Shown piece after piece: positions 1 through 10,665 of a DNA stretch of 64,000 bases. Under the pieces are notes generated by a model. That model worked only from the letters and a program-made list of their open reading frames with translations. It was not told the DNA's origin and did no database searches. Within the stretch, counting starts at the first letter, position 1; each line of letters begins with the position of its first letter. The DNA comes from Arthrobacter bussei (lineage in GTDB: Bacteria; Actinomycetota; Actinomycetes; Actinomycetales; Micrococcaceae): the NCBI RefSeq assembly GCF_009377195.2, contig NZ_VJXX01000003.1, forward strand, positions 240,595 to 304,594, read 5' to 3'. A program made the position numbers and the translations under genes.

Positions 1-2
1 GA

Positions 3-32
3 TTGAGGCCGTCGGAAGGCCTCGCGGTAGAA
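3..32 (+). promoter_or_regulatory. Promoter of the Trm112-like gene, overlapping a small hairpin
   Basis: TTGAGG at 3-8 and TAGAAT at 27-32 are separated by 18 bp and form a plausible sigma-70-type promoter. A 6-bp inverted repeat, GAGGCC at 5-10 with GGCCTC at 18-23, overlaps the -35 and could instead be the end of a terminator for a gene left of the window. Confidence 0.4.
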
Positions 33-70
33 TCGACGGAGTGTCTCCGTCCCCGAGCGAAAGCTGAACC

Positions 71-262
71 ATGGCGCATCTCCCAGCACAGCTGCTCGAC
101 GTCCTCCGGTGTCCCGTGACGGGCGCGAAGCTCATCCAGGATGGCGACGTGCTCAGGTCGGCCTCGCCGGGGCCCGACGGCAAGACCCCCACCTACGGAC
201 TGGACGAAGGCATCCCGGTGCTCCTCCGCGCCGAACTACTGGACGGTGCCGCCCGCTCCTGA
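71..262 (+). CDS. Trm112 family (UPF0434-like) small protein
   Basis: This 63-residue protein begins LLDVLRCPVTGAKL and ends with GIPVLL, which matches the small Trm112/UPF0434 family. Family members are single-domain proteins that in other organisms act as partner or activator subunits of methyltransferases. Only one of the usual metal-ligand cysteines is visible (in RCP), so zinc binding is doubtful here. It lies 68 bp upstream of ahcY in the same direction. In actinobacteria a Trm112-like gene often sits near manA/manB and ahcY, so the context fits. The specific partner cannot be read from the sequence. Confidence 0.8.
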   Translation: MAHLPAQLLDVLRCPVTGAKLIQDGDVLRSASPGPDGKTPTYGLDEGIPVLLRAELLDGAARS

Positions 263-330
263 CGACGGGAAGCATCCCCGTGAGCAGTACGGCCCCGCAC
301 ACTCCGAACCACAGCTAGGAACCGCAGACC

Positions 331-1830
<1,500 letters not shown>

Positions 1831-1859
1831 TCGCCGGATCCGTCCATCGGACCGACAGG

Positions 1860-1899
1860 TCGGCCGCTGCCGGAGCCCCAGGGCTCGGGCAGCGGCCGA
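1860..1899 (+). terminator. Terminator-like hairpin after ahcY
   Basis: An 18-bp stem (1860-1877 with 1882-1899, one mismatch) closes a 4-nt loop. Only a weak T-rich stretch follows, as is usual in high-G+C actinobacteria. Confidence 0.6.
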
Positions 1900-1951
1900 A
1901 TCGTTGTCGAAAACGGGCCGGTACCTGCGGAGCCCGGCAGCCGCCGTCGCG

Positions 1952-1957
1952 TAAAAT
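1952..1957 (+). promoter_or_regulatory. -10 box of the L,D-transpeptidase gene
   Basis: TAAAAT lies 17 bp before the GTG at 1975 and 32 bp before the in-frame ATG at 1990. It is the only A/T-rich hexamer in this short intergenic region. Confidence 0.45.
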
Positions 1958-1974
1958 CGCTGGGGGCAGCTACG

Positions 1975-3327
1975 GTGAGGGGCACACGCATGCGCATGAA
2001 ACAGGAGTCCGGCGGGGATGCGGCACGCCGTAAGGGCTGGAAGGTCGCGGCGATCGGCGCTGCCGCGGTCGTGGTGGTCGGAGGTGGCGTGGGAATCGCC
2101 AGGGCGTCGCCCTGGGACGACGGGACGTCGTCGTCCTCGTCCGCACCTTCGTCAGCACCGTCGTCGACGTCGCCCACCTCGGCCGGATCCGGTGCTGATC
2201 CCACGGCCGGCGCTTCGACGAAACCCGCCGACCCTTCGGTGAGCGCGGCGCCCCCGGCTCCGGACGCCGCGCAGCTCACCGTCGGTCTCACCCCGACCGA
2301 TCAGGCCTACGCCGTGAATCCGGCCACCGTCGCCGCGATCACCGTCACGGGCGGCACACTGGAGGCGGTCGAGCTCGTCCCACGAGCGGGCGGAATCGCT
2401 GTTGCCGGGGAGATCTCCGCGGAGGGCGGAACCTGGACGGCGACGGAGCGCCTCGCATTCAACACCGAGTACCTGTTCTCCTACACGGTCCGCGACTCCG
2501 CCGGCCAGTCCCAGCGGCAGACCTCGTCCTTCGTGACCGTCGAACCGGCCAATGAGGCGGACGCCGCGATGTTCCCGCGCGACGGCAGCACCGTCGGGAC
2601 CGGCCAGCCGCTCGAATTCACCTTCAGCGAGCCCGTCGTGAACCGGGCCGAGGTGGAGAAGGCCATCACCGTGACCAGTACGAGCGGCCAACCGGGCGCC
2701 TTCTACTGGATCTCCGACACCAAGGTCCGCTACCGGCCGGAAACCTTCTGGGCCCCGAACAGCACCATCACGGTCACCGCGAACCTCTTCGGCGTCGACC
2801 TCGGCAACGGCATGATCGGCAACGGTGACACCGCCATGACGGTGAAGACGCACAACACGCGTCTCGCCGTCGTCGACAACGCCACGAAGACCATGAACGT
2901 CTACCTCGACGGGACGCTGGACCGCACCTTCCCCGTGACGCTCGGCACGGAGGACTGGCCGTCCACCGAGGGCTACATGGTGGTCATGGAACACTACGAG
3001 TCGACGAGGTTCACGGCCGAGTCGATCGGGCTGAAGCCGGGCGATCCCGCCTACTACCCCCCGACGGTGGTGAACCACGCCAGCAGGCTCAGCCTGGGCG
3101 GCGCCTTCGTGCATGAAGCCCTCCCCGCCGCGCAGGTGGCGCTCGGCAGCATCAACGTCTCGCACGGGTGCATCGGCATGTCGCCCGAGGGCGCCGAGTA
3201 CTTCTACAATACGTTCGGCCCGGGCGACGTGGTGCAGATCCTGAACACCGACTACGGACCCATGTACGTGTGGGACGGGTTCGGCGACTGGAACGTCCCC
3301 TGGAACGAGTGGGTCAACCAGCCCTAG
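1975..3327 (+). CDS. L,D-transpeptidase with Ig-like domains (YkuD catalytic domain)
   Basis: This is a cell-wall crosslinking enzyme that forms 3-3 peptide bridges using a catalytic cysteine. A membrane anchor or signal segment (about residues 22-40) is followed by an S/T/P-rich linker and two Ig-like regions, as in mycobacterial Ldt proteins. The C-terminal YkuD domain carries the active-site motif SHGCIGM, with the histidine near residue 397 and the cysteine near 399. The position after the isoleucine is G, where many family members have R or N. The start may be GTG 1975 or ATG 1990 (five residues shorter). The gene converges on the RDD gene and their stop codons overlap. The active protein is expected outside the membrane. 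Confidence 0.93.
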   Translation: MRGTRMRMKQESGGDAARRKGWKVAAIGAAAVVVVGGGVGIARASPWDDGTSSSSSAPSSAPSSTSPTSAGSGADPTAGASTKPADPSVSAAPPAPDAAQLTVGLTPTDQAYAVNPATVAAITVTGGTLEAVELVPRAGGIAVAGEISAEGGTWTATERLAFNTEYLFSYTVRDSAGQSQRQTSSFVTVEPANEADAAMFPRDGSTVGTGQPLEFTFSEPVVNRAEVEKAITVTSTSGQPGAFYWISDTKVRYRPETFWAPNSTITVTANLFGVDLGNGMIGNGDTAMTVKTHNTRLAVVDNATKTMNVYLDGTLDRTFPVTLGTEDWPSTEGYMVVMEHYESTRFTAESIGLKPGDPAYYPPTVVNHASRLSLGGAFVHEALPAAQVALGSINVSHGCIGMSPEGAEYFYNTFGPGDVVQILNTDYGPMYVWDGFGDWNVPWNEWVNQP

Positions 3328-4163
3328 GAACCGTCCATGGTTCTGGCGGAGGGCTCCGCGTGCTGGTCGAACGGCAGCGTGTGGAGCCTTCTCGCCGTCG
3401 ACTCCGCCCGCTCGCGCTGGCGCATCATCGAGGCGTAGTCCCGGTCCCGGCGCGCCGCGATCACGGCGTGCACGAACTCCTCCGGGTGCGTGTCCGACGG
3501 CGGTGCGGGGGAGACGTGGTGGCTCGCCTCGGCTGCGAGGTCGAGTGCGAGGGTGTGCCGCGCCTGCGGGGTCAGCTTGGGTGCCTGGGAGAGGAACTGC
3601 GACATGCGGCGGGCGAGGGCATCGGGCAGCCGGCCGATGTCCGCGGTCGCGGACCATTCCTGCAGCCGCGGGGGCATGACCGCCAGGGCGCGCGGCCTCG
3701 CCACGACCCGCTCCCGCATGGCGTAGGTCCCGGCCAGGAGGTCACCGAGCCGCTTCGAGCGCTCGTTGAACAGCGAGACGAGGAACGCGAGCGAGCCACC
3801 GAGCATGTAGATCTCCAGGATCGCGAGCATGCCCCGGATGAATGCATGCCGGAAGCGGATGGCGCCGCCGTCGTCGCGGACGATCCGCAGCCCCATCACC
3901 AGGCGACCCAGCGACTTGCCGCGCGTCAGTGTTTCAACGGTCACCGGCACGACGACGAGCAGCATGACCACGAGGACGAGCAGCAGGGCCGTGGTCAGCG
4001 CCTCGTCGAGCACACCCCGGAAGACGTTGCCCACCAGGAGGACCAGGAGGATCGCGACGACGAACTGGGCGATGATGTCGATGAGGACGCTCAGTCCCCG
4101 CGCCGCGAATCCTGCCGGCTTCAGTTCGAGGACGACGGCCTCCCCCGTGACGACCGAACTCAT
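3324..4163 (-). CDS. RDD family integral membrane protein
   Basis: The 279-residue protein starts MSSVVTGEAV and has a compact RDD domain over about the first 150 residues. Three hydrophobic helices (about 18-40, 50-73 and 108-132) are visible, with basic and acidic positions around motifs such as RGKSLGRLVMGLRIV. The hydrophilic C-terminal half is rich in charged residues and probably cytoplasmic. I chose the ATG at 4163 because a longer start would run into the promoter and start of the divergent gene at 4291. The function of RDD proteins is poorly defined; some are proposed ion antiporters. It pairs divergently with the SpoIIM-like gene, a common actinobacterial neighbour. Confidence 0.88.
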   Translation of the reverse strand: MSSVVTGEAVVLELKPAGFAARGLSVLIDIIAQFVVAILLVLLVGNVFRGVLDEALTTALLLVLVVMLLVVVPVTVETLTRGKSLGRLVMGLRIVRDDGGAIRFRHAFIRGMLAILEIYMLGGSLAFLVSLFNERSKRLGDLLAGTYAMRERVVARPRALAVMPPRLQEWSATADIGRLPDALARRMSQFLSQAPKLTPQARHTLALDLAAEASHHVSPAPPSDTHPEEFVHAVIAARRDRDYASMMRQRERAESTARRLHTLPFDQHAEPSARTMDGS

Positions 4164-4278
4164 GACTACCCCCTGATCACCGGCCGCGGACGCGGCGTTC
4201 CCACCCAGCCTAGCGGCGTCGCCGACGGCGCCGTCGTGCGCTCGCCGACGCACCCCTGGCCCGCGCGCCCGCGGGCTA

Positions 4279-4284
4279 TAGGGT
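4279..4284 (+). promoter_or_regulatory. -10 box for a leaderless transcript (SpoIIM-like gene)
   Basis: TAGGGT ends 6 nt before the ATG at 4291, so transcription is expected to begin at or next to the start codon. No Shine-Dalgarno is visible. Confidence 0.55.
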
Positions 4285-4290
4285 GGGCGC

Positions 4291-5283
4291 ATGGACGTTG
4301 ACGCATTCATCGCCGTGCACCGCAGCGACTGGCAACGCCTGGACGACCTCGTGCGTCGCCGGCGGCTCGACGGGGCGGAGTCGGACGAGTTGCTGGTGCT
4401 CTACCAGCGCGTGTCGACGCACCTGTCGATCATCCGGTCCGTCGATCCGGAGAGTGCGCTGTCCGGGGCGCTCTCGACCCGGCTCTCGCGGGCCAGGACC
4501 CGCTTCACGGGTGCCCGCTCGAACGTCATGGAGGACGTGGCGCAGTTCTTCGTCATCTCCCTGCCTGCTGCCTTCTACCGCATCCGCTGGCTCACCGCTG
4601 CGGTGGGCGTGGTCTTCATCGCCGTCACGTGGCTCTATGCCGCCTGGGTGGTGAACACGCCGGGTGTCATCCCCGCGCTCGGGACGGACGAGGACCTCCG
4701 ACAGTTCGTCGAGGAGGACTTCGTCAACTACTACTCCGAGAACCCGGCGGCCTCGTTCGCCGGGTTGGTCTGGACCAACAACGCCTGGATCGCCCTGCAG
4801 GCGGTGGCCTTCGGCGTCACGGGAATCTGGCCCGCCTTCATCCTCTACCAGAACGCCCAGGGCATCGGTCTGGCCGCGGGCATGATGGCCTCCTACGATC
4901 GGCTCGACGTCTTCTTCGTCTACATCCTGCCGCACGGATTCATGGAGCTCACGGCCATCTTCATCGCCACCGCCGCGGGCCTCCGGATCTTCTGGGCGTG
5001 GGTGGCACCCGGCCGTCGGCCCCGTTCCGCCGCCCTGGCCGAGGAGGGACGCTCCCTGATCACTGTGGCGCTCGGGCTGGTGCTCGTGCTCCTCGTCTCA
5101 GGCCTCGTCGAAGGGTTCGTGACACCGAGCCCCCTGCCTGCCTGGCTCCGCCTCGGCATCGGGTTCCTCGTCTTCGCCGCCTACTGGGCGTACACGCTGA
5201 TCCTGGGACGACGGGCCGTCGCCGCCGGGCACCGCGGGGACCTCGGCGTCGTTGATCGGGGAGACGCCGTCATCACCGCCTGA
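4291..5283 (+). CDS. Stage II sporulation protein M-like (DUF95) membrane protein
   Basis: This 330-residue polytopic membrane protein begins MDVDAFIAVHRSDWQRLDDLVRR. A basic soluble N-terminal region of about 85 residues is followed by several hydrophobic helices and the motif FVYILPHGFMELTAIFIA, typical of the SpoIIM/DUF95 family. The organism need not sporulate, because the family is widespread in non-sporulating actinobacteria next to RDD, MoxR and DUF58 genes. Here the moxR-DUF58-transglutaminase operon lies about 9 kb away. Translation looks leaderless. The specific function is unknown. Confidence 0.85.
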   Translation: MDVDAFIAVHRSDWQRLDDLVRRRRLDGAESDELLVLYQRVSTHLSIIRSVDPESALSGALSTRLSRARTRFTGARSNVMEDVAQFFVISLPAAFYRIRWLTAAVGVVFIAVTWLYAAWVVNTPGVIPALGTDEDLRQFVEEDFVNYYSENPAASFAGLVWTNNAWIALQAVAFGVTGIWPAFILYQNAQGIGLAAGMMASYDRLDVFFVYILPHGFMELTAIFIATAAGLRIFWAWVAPGRRPRSAALAEEGRSLITVALGLVLVLLVSGLVEGFVTPSPLPAWLRLGIGFLVFAAYWAYTLILGRRAVAAGHRGDLGVVDRGDAVITA

Positions 5284-5393
5284 TCCCACCGCAGCGCAGT
5301 GCCGGGGAGTCTCCGGGCCGCGTGCAGGCATGCCCGGTATGGTCGGATGACGCCGACCGAGTGCCGGCGGGCATCGAACGAGGAGACAGCGCA

Positions 5394-6887
5394 GTGGCAG
5401 AGACCGAGAGTACCCGAGCAGCGGCCGGCGAGCGGCGACCGGACCACGACGACGCCGGTGCGGGTCTCGGCACCGACGGGGCCTCGTCCGCGGTGGGCGA
5501 TGACCGCAGCGCCGGTCCCGGTGCCGACGATGCCCCGTCCGCCGGCCGGCGTCCCGGCACCACCGATGCATCGGGTTCCGACTCCGGCGGGATCGCCCAG
5601 CGCCACACCCTGCCCATGCGGAGGGCATCGACCGTGCCCGACGTCCCGGGCATCCTTGACGGGGAGGCGGAACGTGAGCGGGCGTCCGGTATGCCTGCCC
5701 CGGATGACGCGCCGGCCATGGAGGCGTCGCCGTCGACAGCCGTCACTCCGACCGTCGATCCTGCGGGGCAGGGAACGTCGTCGGATGACGCCTCACGGGA
5801 GGGGGCGCCGGCTGACGACCGCCACACCGCCGGCGGGAACGGCCTCGCTCCGACCGCGGCAGGGTCCATGCCAGGGTCCATGCCAGGGCCCATGGCAGGT
5901 GCATCGACGGCTTCGGGGTCCTCTGCAATCGGGTCGCCTGCAACCGGGTCGTCTGCTGCGGGGCAAGCCGTGAGCGGCTCGTCCGACACGGTCCGCGCAT
6001 CGACCGCTGCCGCGCAGCCTGCACCGGATGACTCTCCGGACGGTCGGGAGCTGCACCCGCCCGGGGCCGAGCCCACGACCGACACCGGAGCGCTGTCGGT
6101 CCGGCCACCGGACAAGGACGTCGCCCGCCGGGCTGCGGTCCGGGACCAGGCCGTCTCGGCGAAGCCGGCTCTCCCGCGGTTCCTGCAGGTCGTCGTCGCC
6201 CTGTTCTTCCCCGTCATCGTCGTCGCTGCCGCCGTCCGCGCCGTCGCGACGTCGTCCTTCCTGTGGCTCGAGTACAACCGGCCGGGGTTCCTCGCCGACC
6301 AGTACGGGTTCTCGCTCGACGATCGGATGACGTACGGCTCCTACGCGCTGGACTACGTCCTGAACTTCGCGCCGCCCCGCTACCTCGGCGGACTCGTGAC
6401 GCCGGAGGGGGAGCCGCTGTTCCTCGAGTCGGAGGTCGGGCACATGGCCGACGTGAAAGGGGTCCTCGGGCTGTCCTTCTTCATCGCGCTGGTGATGTTC
6501 GTCCTGGCCGTGGTCGCGTGCGTGTACCTCGCCCGGCGGTACAAGGGCGGCATCAGGCGCGCACTGTTCTCGGGTGCGGTCCTGACGCTGGTCGGGATCG
6601 TCGTGCTCACGGTGCTGGCGGTCATCGGGTGGCAGACGTTCTTCACCCAGGTGCACGCCCTGTTCTTCGCGGACGGGACGTGGACGTTCCGGGTCGACGA
6701 CACCCTCATCCGCCTGTTCCCCGAGCAGTTCTGGACCGATTCGGCGGTGACCATCGCGGTGCTCGTCCTCGCGGCGACGATCCTCACGCTCGTGGCGACG
6801 TGGCCGACGAAGGCGCGCCGTGACCGATCGATGCTCGCCCAGGACGCTGCCCAGGCCAGGTACCGTGAGGCGCTGGAGAAGTCCTGA
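5394..6887 (+). CDS. DUF1461 / TIGR01906-like membrane protein with long disordered N-terminus
   Basis: The GTG at 5394 is chosen because AGGAG at 5381-5385 sits at ideal distance. The upstream frame (to 5322) has no such site. About the first 250 residues are low-complexity and rich in Ala, Gly, Ser, Pro and Asp, including short repeats around MPGSMPGPM. The C-terminal 230 residues contain four hydrophobic helices and fit the DUF1461/TIGR01906 family of integral membrane proteins. No enzymatic motif is visible. The long tail is unusual in length and may be cytoplasmic. It converges on the acyl-CoA ligase gene. Confidence 0.75.
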   Translation: MAETESTRAAAGERRPDHDDAGAGLGTDGASSAVGDDRSAGPGADDAPSAGRRPGTTDASGSDSGGIAQRHTLPMRRASTVPDVPGILDGEAERERASGMPAPDDAPAMEASPSTAVTPTVDPAGQGTSSDDASREGAPADDRHTAGGNGLAPTAAGSMPGSMPGPMAGASTASGSSAIGSPATGSSAAGQAVSGSSDTVRASTAAAQPAPDDSPDGRELHPPGAEPTTDTGALSVRPPDKDVARRAAVRDQAVSAKPALPRFLQVVVALFFPVIVVAAAVRAVATSSFLWLEYNRPGFLADQYGFSLDDRMTYGSYALDYVLNFAPPRYLGGLVTPEGEPLFLESEVGHMADVKGVLGLSFFIALVMFVLAVVACVYLARRYKGGIRRALFSGAVLTLVGIVVLTVLAVIGWQTFFTQVHALFFADGTWTFRVDDTLIRLFPEQFWTDSAVTIAVLVLAATILTLVATWPTKARRDRSMLAQDAAQARYREALEKS

Positions 6888-6956
6888 CCCGAGGTCCTCC
6901 CGGGACGCGCCGCGCCGGGCCTGGCCCGGGTCCGTCGTGGACAGGGCGCACCGCCG

Positions 6957-6977
6957 CTTCGGGGCCGCGGCCCGAAG
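6957..6977. terminator. Hairpin between convergent genes
   Basis: CTTCGGG at 6957-6963 and CCCGAAG at 6971-6977 flank a GC-rich inner stem, giving a compact hairpin just before the stop codon of the minus-strand ligase gene. It could serve transcripts from either side. There is no clear T tract. Confidence 0.4.
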
Positions 6978-6983
6978 GAGGGG

Positions 6984-8858
6984 TCAGCGCTTCGCGTAGA
7001 GCTCGTCGAGGGCCGCTGCGTGGTCGGCGACGACGGCGGCCCGCTTCAGCTTCAGGGTGGGTGTCAGATGTCCCGACTCGACTGTGAACTCCGCCTCCAG
7101 GACCGTGAACCGCCGGATCTGCTCGGCACGTGACACCGTCGCATTCGCGGCGTCGACGGCGGTCTGCAGCTCCGCGAGCACCTCGGCGTCCCGTGCGGCG
7201 TCCCCGACCGTCAGCCCCTTCCTGCCGTGGCCCGCGGCCCAGCTGTCCAGTGCATCCCGATCGAGGCTGACGAGCGCTCCGATGAAGGGTCTGCCCTCGC
7301 CCACCACCACGGCCTGCGCGACCAGCTGGTGCTCCCGGAGCTTCTCCTCCAGCGGACCGGGTGCCACGTTCTTGCCGCCGGCGGTCACCAGCAGGTCCTT
7401 CTTGCGGCCCGTGATGGTGAGGAAGCCGTCGTCGTCGAGCGATCCGAGATCACCGGTGCGGAAGTAGCCGTCCTCGGTGAAGGCCTCGGCCGTCGCCTCG
7501 TCGTTCCGGAAGTAGCCGGCGAAGATCCCCGCGCCCCGCACCTGCACCTCGCCGTCGTCGTCGAGCCGGACGCTCGTGCCGGGCATCGGGATGCCGACGG
7601 ACCCGACGCGCGTGAGCGCCACCGTGTTCACGGTGCACGGCGCCGTGCTCTCCGTCAGTCCGTAGCCCTCCTGGATCATGATGCCCGCGCCGCGGAAGAA
7701 GTGCGCCAGGTGCTCGCTGAGCGGGCTCGCCCCCGACACGGTGTAGGTGACCTCGCCGCCGAACACGGCGCGAAGCCGCGGGTAGAGGATGCGGTCGAAC
7801 AGCGCGTGGGAGCCGCGCAGGAGGGGGGAGGGACCGCGACCGCCCCGACCGCGCGCCTCGAGGGCGCGCGAGTAGGCGACGGCGGTGCGCTCCGCCGCAG
7901 CGAAGAGCCGGCCCTTGCCGGACTCCTCGGCCCGCTGCGCGGCGGTCGCGTGGATCTTCTCGAAGATGCGGGGGACGGCGAGGAGGAACGTCGGCCTGAA
8001 CGTCGTCAGGTCCTCGAGCAGCTGGGCGGCCGACCCCGAATGGGCCAGCGTGATACCGCCGGTGAAGCAGACCACCTGGACGGCACGGGCCAGCACGTGC
8101 GCGAGTGGCAGGAACATGAGGGTCCGGGCGTTCTCCTGCTTGAGGAACTCCGGCAGGAACTCGAGGGTGTTGACGGCGAAGAGGGCGAAGTTGCCGTGCG
8201 TGATGACGCAGCCCTTGGGGCGTCCGGTGGTCCCGGAGGTGTAGACGATCGACGCGGCATCGGCCAGTCCCCGCGAGGAGCGGGCGTCCTCGAGCCGTCC
8301 GTCGGCTACCGACGCGCCGTCCGCCATCAGGGTGCCGAGCGTCGGCATGGCAGGACCGACCGGCGCGTCGCCGTCGGCGTCGCACGGATCGACGGCGCCC
8401 AGGAGGGTCAGCCGGACGACGGCCGTCGCCTCCGTGCGGCCGCTGCGCGCCGCGGCGTCGAGGACGACGTCCGCCTTGGCCCGGTCTTCCACGAGCACGA
8501 CGGCGGGCCGGGCGTCCTCGAGGATCCAGGCCACCTGATGCGCTGACGAGGTCTCGTACACGGGGACCGTGACGGCCCCCGCGAACCAGATGGCGACGTC
8601 GGCGAGCGTCCACTCGTACCGTGTCCTCGACATGACCGCGACGGCGTCACCCGGCTGGACGCCGTGCGCGATCAGGCCCTTCGCCACCGCGGTGACCTGC
8701 TCCAGGAAGGCAGCGGCGGAGACGTCCGTCCACGTGCCACCGGTTCGCTGTGCGTAGAGCGGGCGCTGCGGATCGGCGTCGTGCGTCCTCAGGAGCAGGT
8801 CCGTCACGTTGCCGGTCGGGGGGAGGTCGACCAGGAGGTCGGTGATGGCTTCGCGCAC
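6984..8858 (-). CDS. AMP-dependent long-chain acyl-CoA ligase (FadD-like)
   Basis: The protein activates fatty acids to acyl-adenylates and then acyl-CoA. Visible motifs are the phosphate-binding loop YTSGTTGRPKG (about residues 207-217), YGLTEST, and the C-terminal hinge GDLGSLDDDGFLTITGRKKD followed by a lysine-containing GGKNVAP. The architecture is that of FAA1/FadD15-type ligases of about 600 residues. I prefer the GTG at 8858 (AAGCGAG upstream); a TTG at 8885 would add nine residues. It lies downstream of the PMT gene on the same strand with a short gap, so the two may be cotranscribed. Substrate chain length cannot be read from sequence. Confidence 0.9.
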   Translation of the reverse strand: MREAITDLLVDLPPTGNVTDLLLRTHDADPQRPLYAQRTGGTWTDVSAAAFLEQVTAVAKGLIAHGVQPGDAVAVMSRTRYEWTLADVAIWFAGAVTVPVYETSSAHQVAWILEDARPAVVLVEDRAKADVVLDAAARSGRTEATAVVRLTLLGAVDPCDADGDAPVGPAMPTLGTLMADGASVADGRLEDARSSRGLADAASIVYTSGTTGRPKGCVITHGNFALFAVNTLEFLPEFLKQENARTLMFLPLAHVLARAVQVVCFTGGITLAHSGSAAQLLEDLTTFRPTFLLAVPRIFEKIHATAAQRAEESGKGRLFAAAERTAVAYSRALEARGRGGRGPSPLLRGSHALFDRILYPRLRAVFGGEVTYTVSGASPLSEHLAHFFRGAGIMIQEGYGLTESTAPCTVNTVALTRVGSVGIPMPGTSVRLDDDGEVQVRGAGIFAGYFRNDEATAEAFTEDGYFRTGDLGSLDDDGFLTITGRKKDLLVTAGGKNVAPGPLEEKLREHQLVAQAVVVGEGRPFIGALVSLDRDALDSWAAGHGRKGLTVGDAARDAEVLAELQTAVDAANATVSRAEQIRRFTVLEAEFTVESGHLTPTLKLKRAAVVADHAAALDELYAKR

Positions 8859-8900
8859 CAGGGCTCGCTTTCGTTCCGCAGGCAAGGGGGAGGGTCGGTC

Positions 8901-10532
8901 CTAGATCCAGCTGGGCAGCCACATGCGTGATCGCCACTGGTCGTAGGGGATGATCTCGGCTGTCCAGATGGGCAGGAAGTAGGCCGACAGCGCGACGGCC
9001 GCGGCCAGGAAGACCCCCACCAGCACGATACCCCGGCGGCGTCGGGCCGCGTCTGCTCCCCGTCCCCCCAGGACCAGGCCGAGGCAGTACACGAGCGCCA
9101 GGACGAGGAACGGCTCGAAGGCGACCGCGTAGAAGTAGAAGGTGGTGCGCTCCGGATACAGGAACCACGGCAGGTATCCTGCGGCTACGCCCGTCAGGAC
9201 GGCTGCAGCCCGCCAGTCGCGGCGGCCGATCCAGAAGAAGAGCAGGACCACGAGGGAGAGAGCGGCGCTCCACCAGATCAGCGGGTTGCCGAGCACGGTC
9301 ACGGCCTGCGAGCAGGAGTCGGTGCCGCATCCGCCGGGCGTCTCGTAGAAGAACGACGTCGGGCGCCCGACCACGAGCCACGACCAGGCGCTCGCCTCGT
9401 AGGGGTGGTCGGAGCCGAGGCCCTGATGGAACGTGTAGGCGCTGCGGTGGTACTCGGCGAGGGATCGCAGTCCGTCCGGTACCCAACGCCAGCCATCGGC
9501 GGGGTTCGTCGCGGCCCAGGTGCGGTCGTAGGCATCCGTGGAGCGGAACCATCCGGTCCAGGTGGCGAGGTAGGTCAGCAGCGCGACCGGCACGAGCGAC
9601 ACGAAGGCGAGCAGCCCGTCCTTCGACGCCCCGCCGAGCACCCAGTGATGCACTCCGGCGATGCGCCGGGCGCTCATGTCCCAGGCGACGGTCAGGAGGC
9701 CGAAGGCCGCGATGAACGGGATGGCCGACCACTTGGTGCCGAGCGCCAGCCCCAGGCAGATACCGGCGGCAACCCGCCAGGGACGCAGCCCGAGGAACGG
9801 TCCGTAGGCGAGCTGCCGGGGGGCGGGGACGCCGTCGTCGCGCTGTCCTGCCAGCGAGGCGAGGCGGCGTGCGAGGCGCCGTCGTCCGTCGTCACGGTCC
9901 AGCAGGAGCGCGGCGAAGGCGAGCAGGAGCCAGAAGCTCAGGAAGATGTCCAGCAGTGAGGTCCGGGACTCGACGAGATGGTGACCGTCCACGGCGAGCA
10001 GCAGCCCCGCTGCGCCGCCGAGCAGGGCCGAGCCGAACATGCGCTGCGCGACGAGGGCGAGCACCAGGACCGAGAGGGTCCCCACGAGGGCGGCCGAGAA
10101 GCGCCACCCGAAGGCGTTGTCGGAGCCGAACAGGAGCATCCCGAACGCGATCATCCACTTCCCCACCGGCGGATGGACCACGTAGTTGGGGGAGTCGAGC
10201 AGGACGTCGGGGTTCCCTGCGTTGAAGGAGTCGTTGGCGTCCTCGGGCCACGCACGCTCGTAGCCGGACTGCAGCATCGAGTAGGCGTCCTTGACGTAGT
10301 ACGTCTCGTCGAAGACCAGGGTGCCGGGCTCGCCCAGGCGCACGAACCGGAGGACGCCGCCGAGCAGCGCCATCATCAGGGGCAGGATCCACCGGTGCGC
10401 CCCGCCCGGCGCGGCCAGGCCGAGGAGCCGGCTGCTCAGCGCGCCGTGCCCGAAAGCGAGAGCCGGGGACCTGACCCACGAGACGCCGTGGTGCGGAGAG
10501 TCCCCTCGGGGACGGACGGCGGTAGGGCTCAC
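8901..10532 (-). CDS. Dolichyl-phosphate-mannose--protein mannosyltransferase (PMT family)
   Basis: This 543-residue polytopic membrane GT39-type enzyme transfers mannose from polyprenyl-phosphate-mannose to secreted proteins. The key acidic motif FDETYYVKDAY lies in the first extracytoplasmic loop, about residue 75, followed by HPPVGKWMI. Around ten hydrophobic helices can be traced. The C-terminal helix ends with the conserved LPIWTAEIIPYDQWRSRMWLPSWI region. The GTG start has TAGCAT 6 nt upstream, so the transcript is probably leaderless. It is divergent from rsmI, the order known from mycobacteria (Rv1002c and Rv1003). Confidence 0.93.
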   Translation of the reverse strand: MSPTAVRPRGDSPHHGVSWVRSPALAFGHGALSSRLLGLAAPGGAHRWILPLMMALLGGVLRFVRLGEPGTLVFDETYYVKDAYSMLQSGYERAWPEDANDSFNAGNPDVLLDSPNYVVHPPVGKWMIAFGMLLFGSDNAFGWRFSAALVGTLSVLVLALVAQRMFGSALLGGAAGLLLAVDGHHLVESRTSLLDIFLSFWLLLAFAALLLDRDDGRRRLARRLASLAGQRDDGVPAPRQLAYGPFLGLRPWRVAAGICLGLALGTKWSAIPFIAAFGLLTVAWDMSARRIAGVHHWVLGGASKDGLLAFVSLVPVALLTYLATWTGWFRSTDAYDRTWAATNPADGWRWVPDGLRSLAEYHRSAYTFHQGLGSDHPYEASAWSWLVVGRPTSFFYETPGGCGTDSCSQAVTVLGNPLIWWSAALSLVVLLFFWIGRRDWRAAAVLTGVAAGYLPWFLYPERTTFYFYAVAFEPFLVLALVYCLGLVLGGRGADAARRRRGIVLVGVFLAAAVALSAYFLPIWTAEIIPYDQWRSRMWLPSWI

Positions 10533-10653
10533 CCTGTCATGCTACCGGCGGTGCCTGCACACTCCCGGCAGGTCGGGAGATGCGGAGGACACCGCCGGAT
10601 CTCCCGTCCTGGTGCGTCCGGTGGCGGCATCTTCAGGGCACACGCGGTGCGGC

Positions 10654-10659
10654 TAGGCT
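10654..10659 (+). promoter_or_regulatory. -10 box for leaderless rsmI transcript
   Basis: TAGGCT ends 6 nt before GTG 10666. The divergent PMT gene has TAGCAT 6 nt before its GTG, so two leaderless promoters face away from each other in this 133-bp gap. Confidence 0.55.
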
Positions 10660-10665
10660 GGGGCC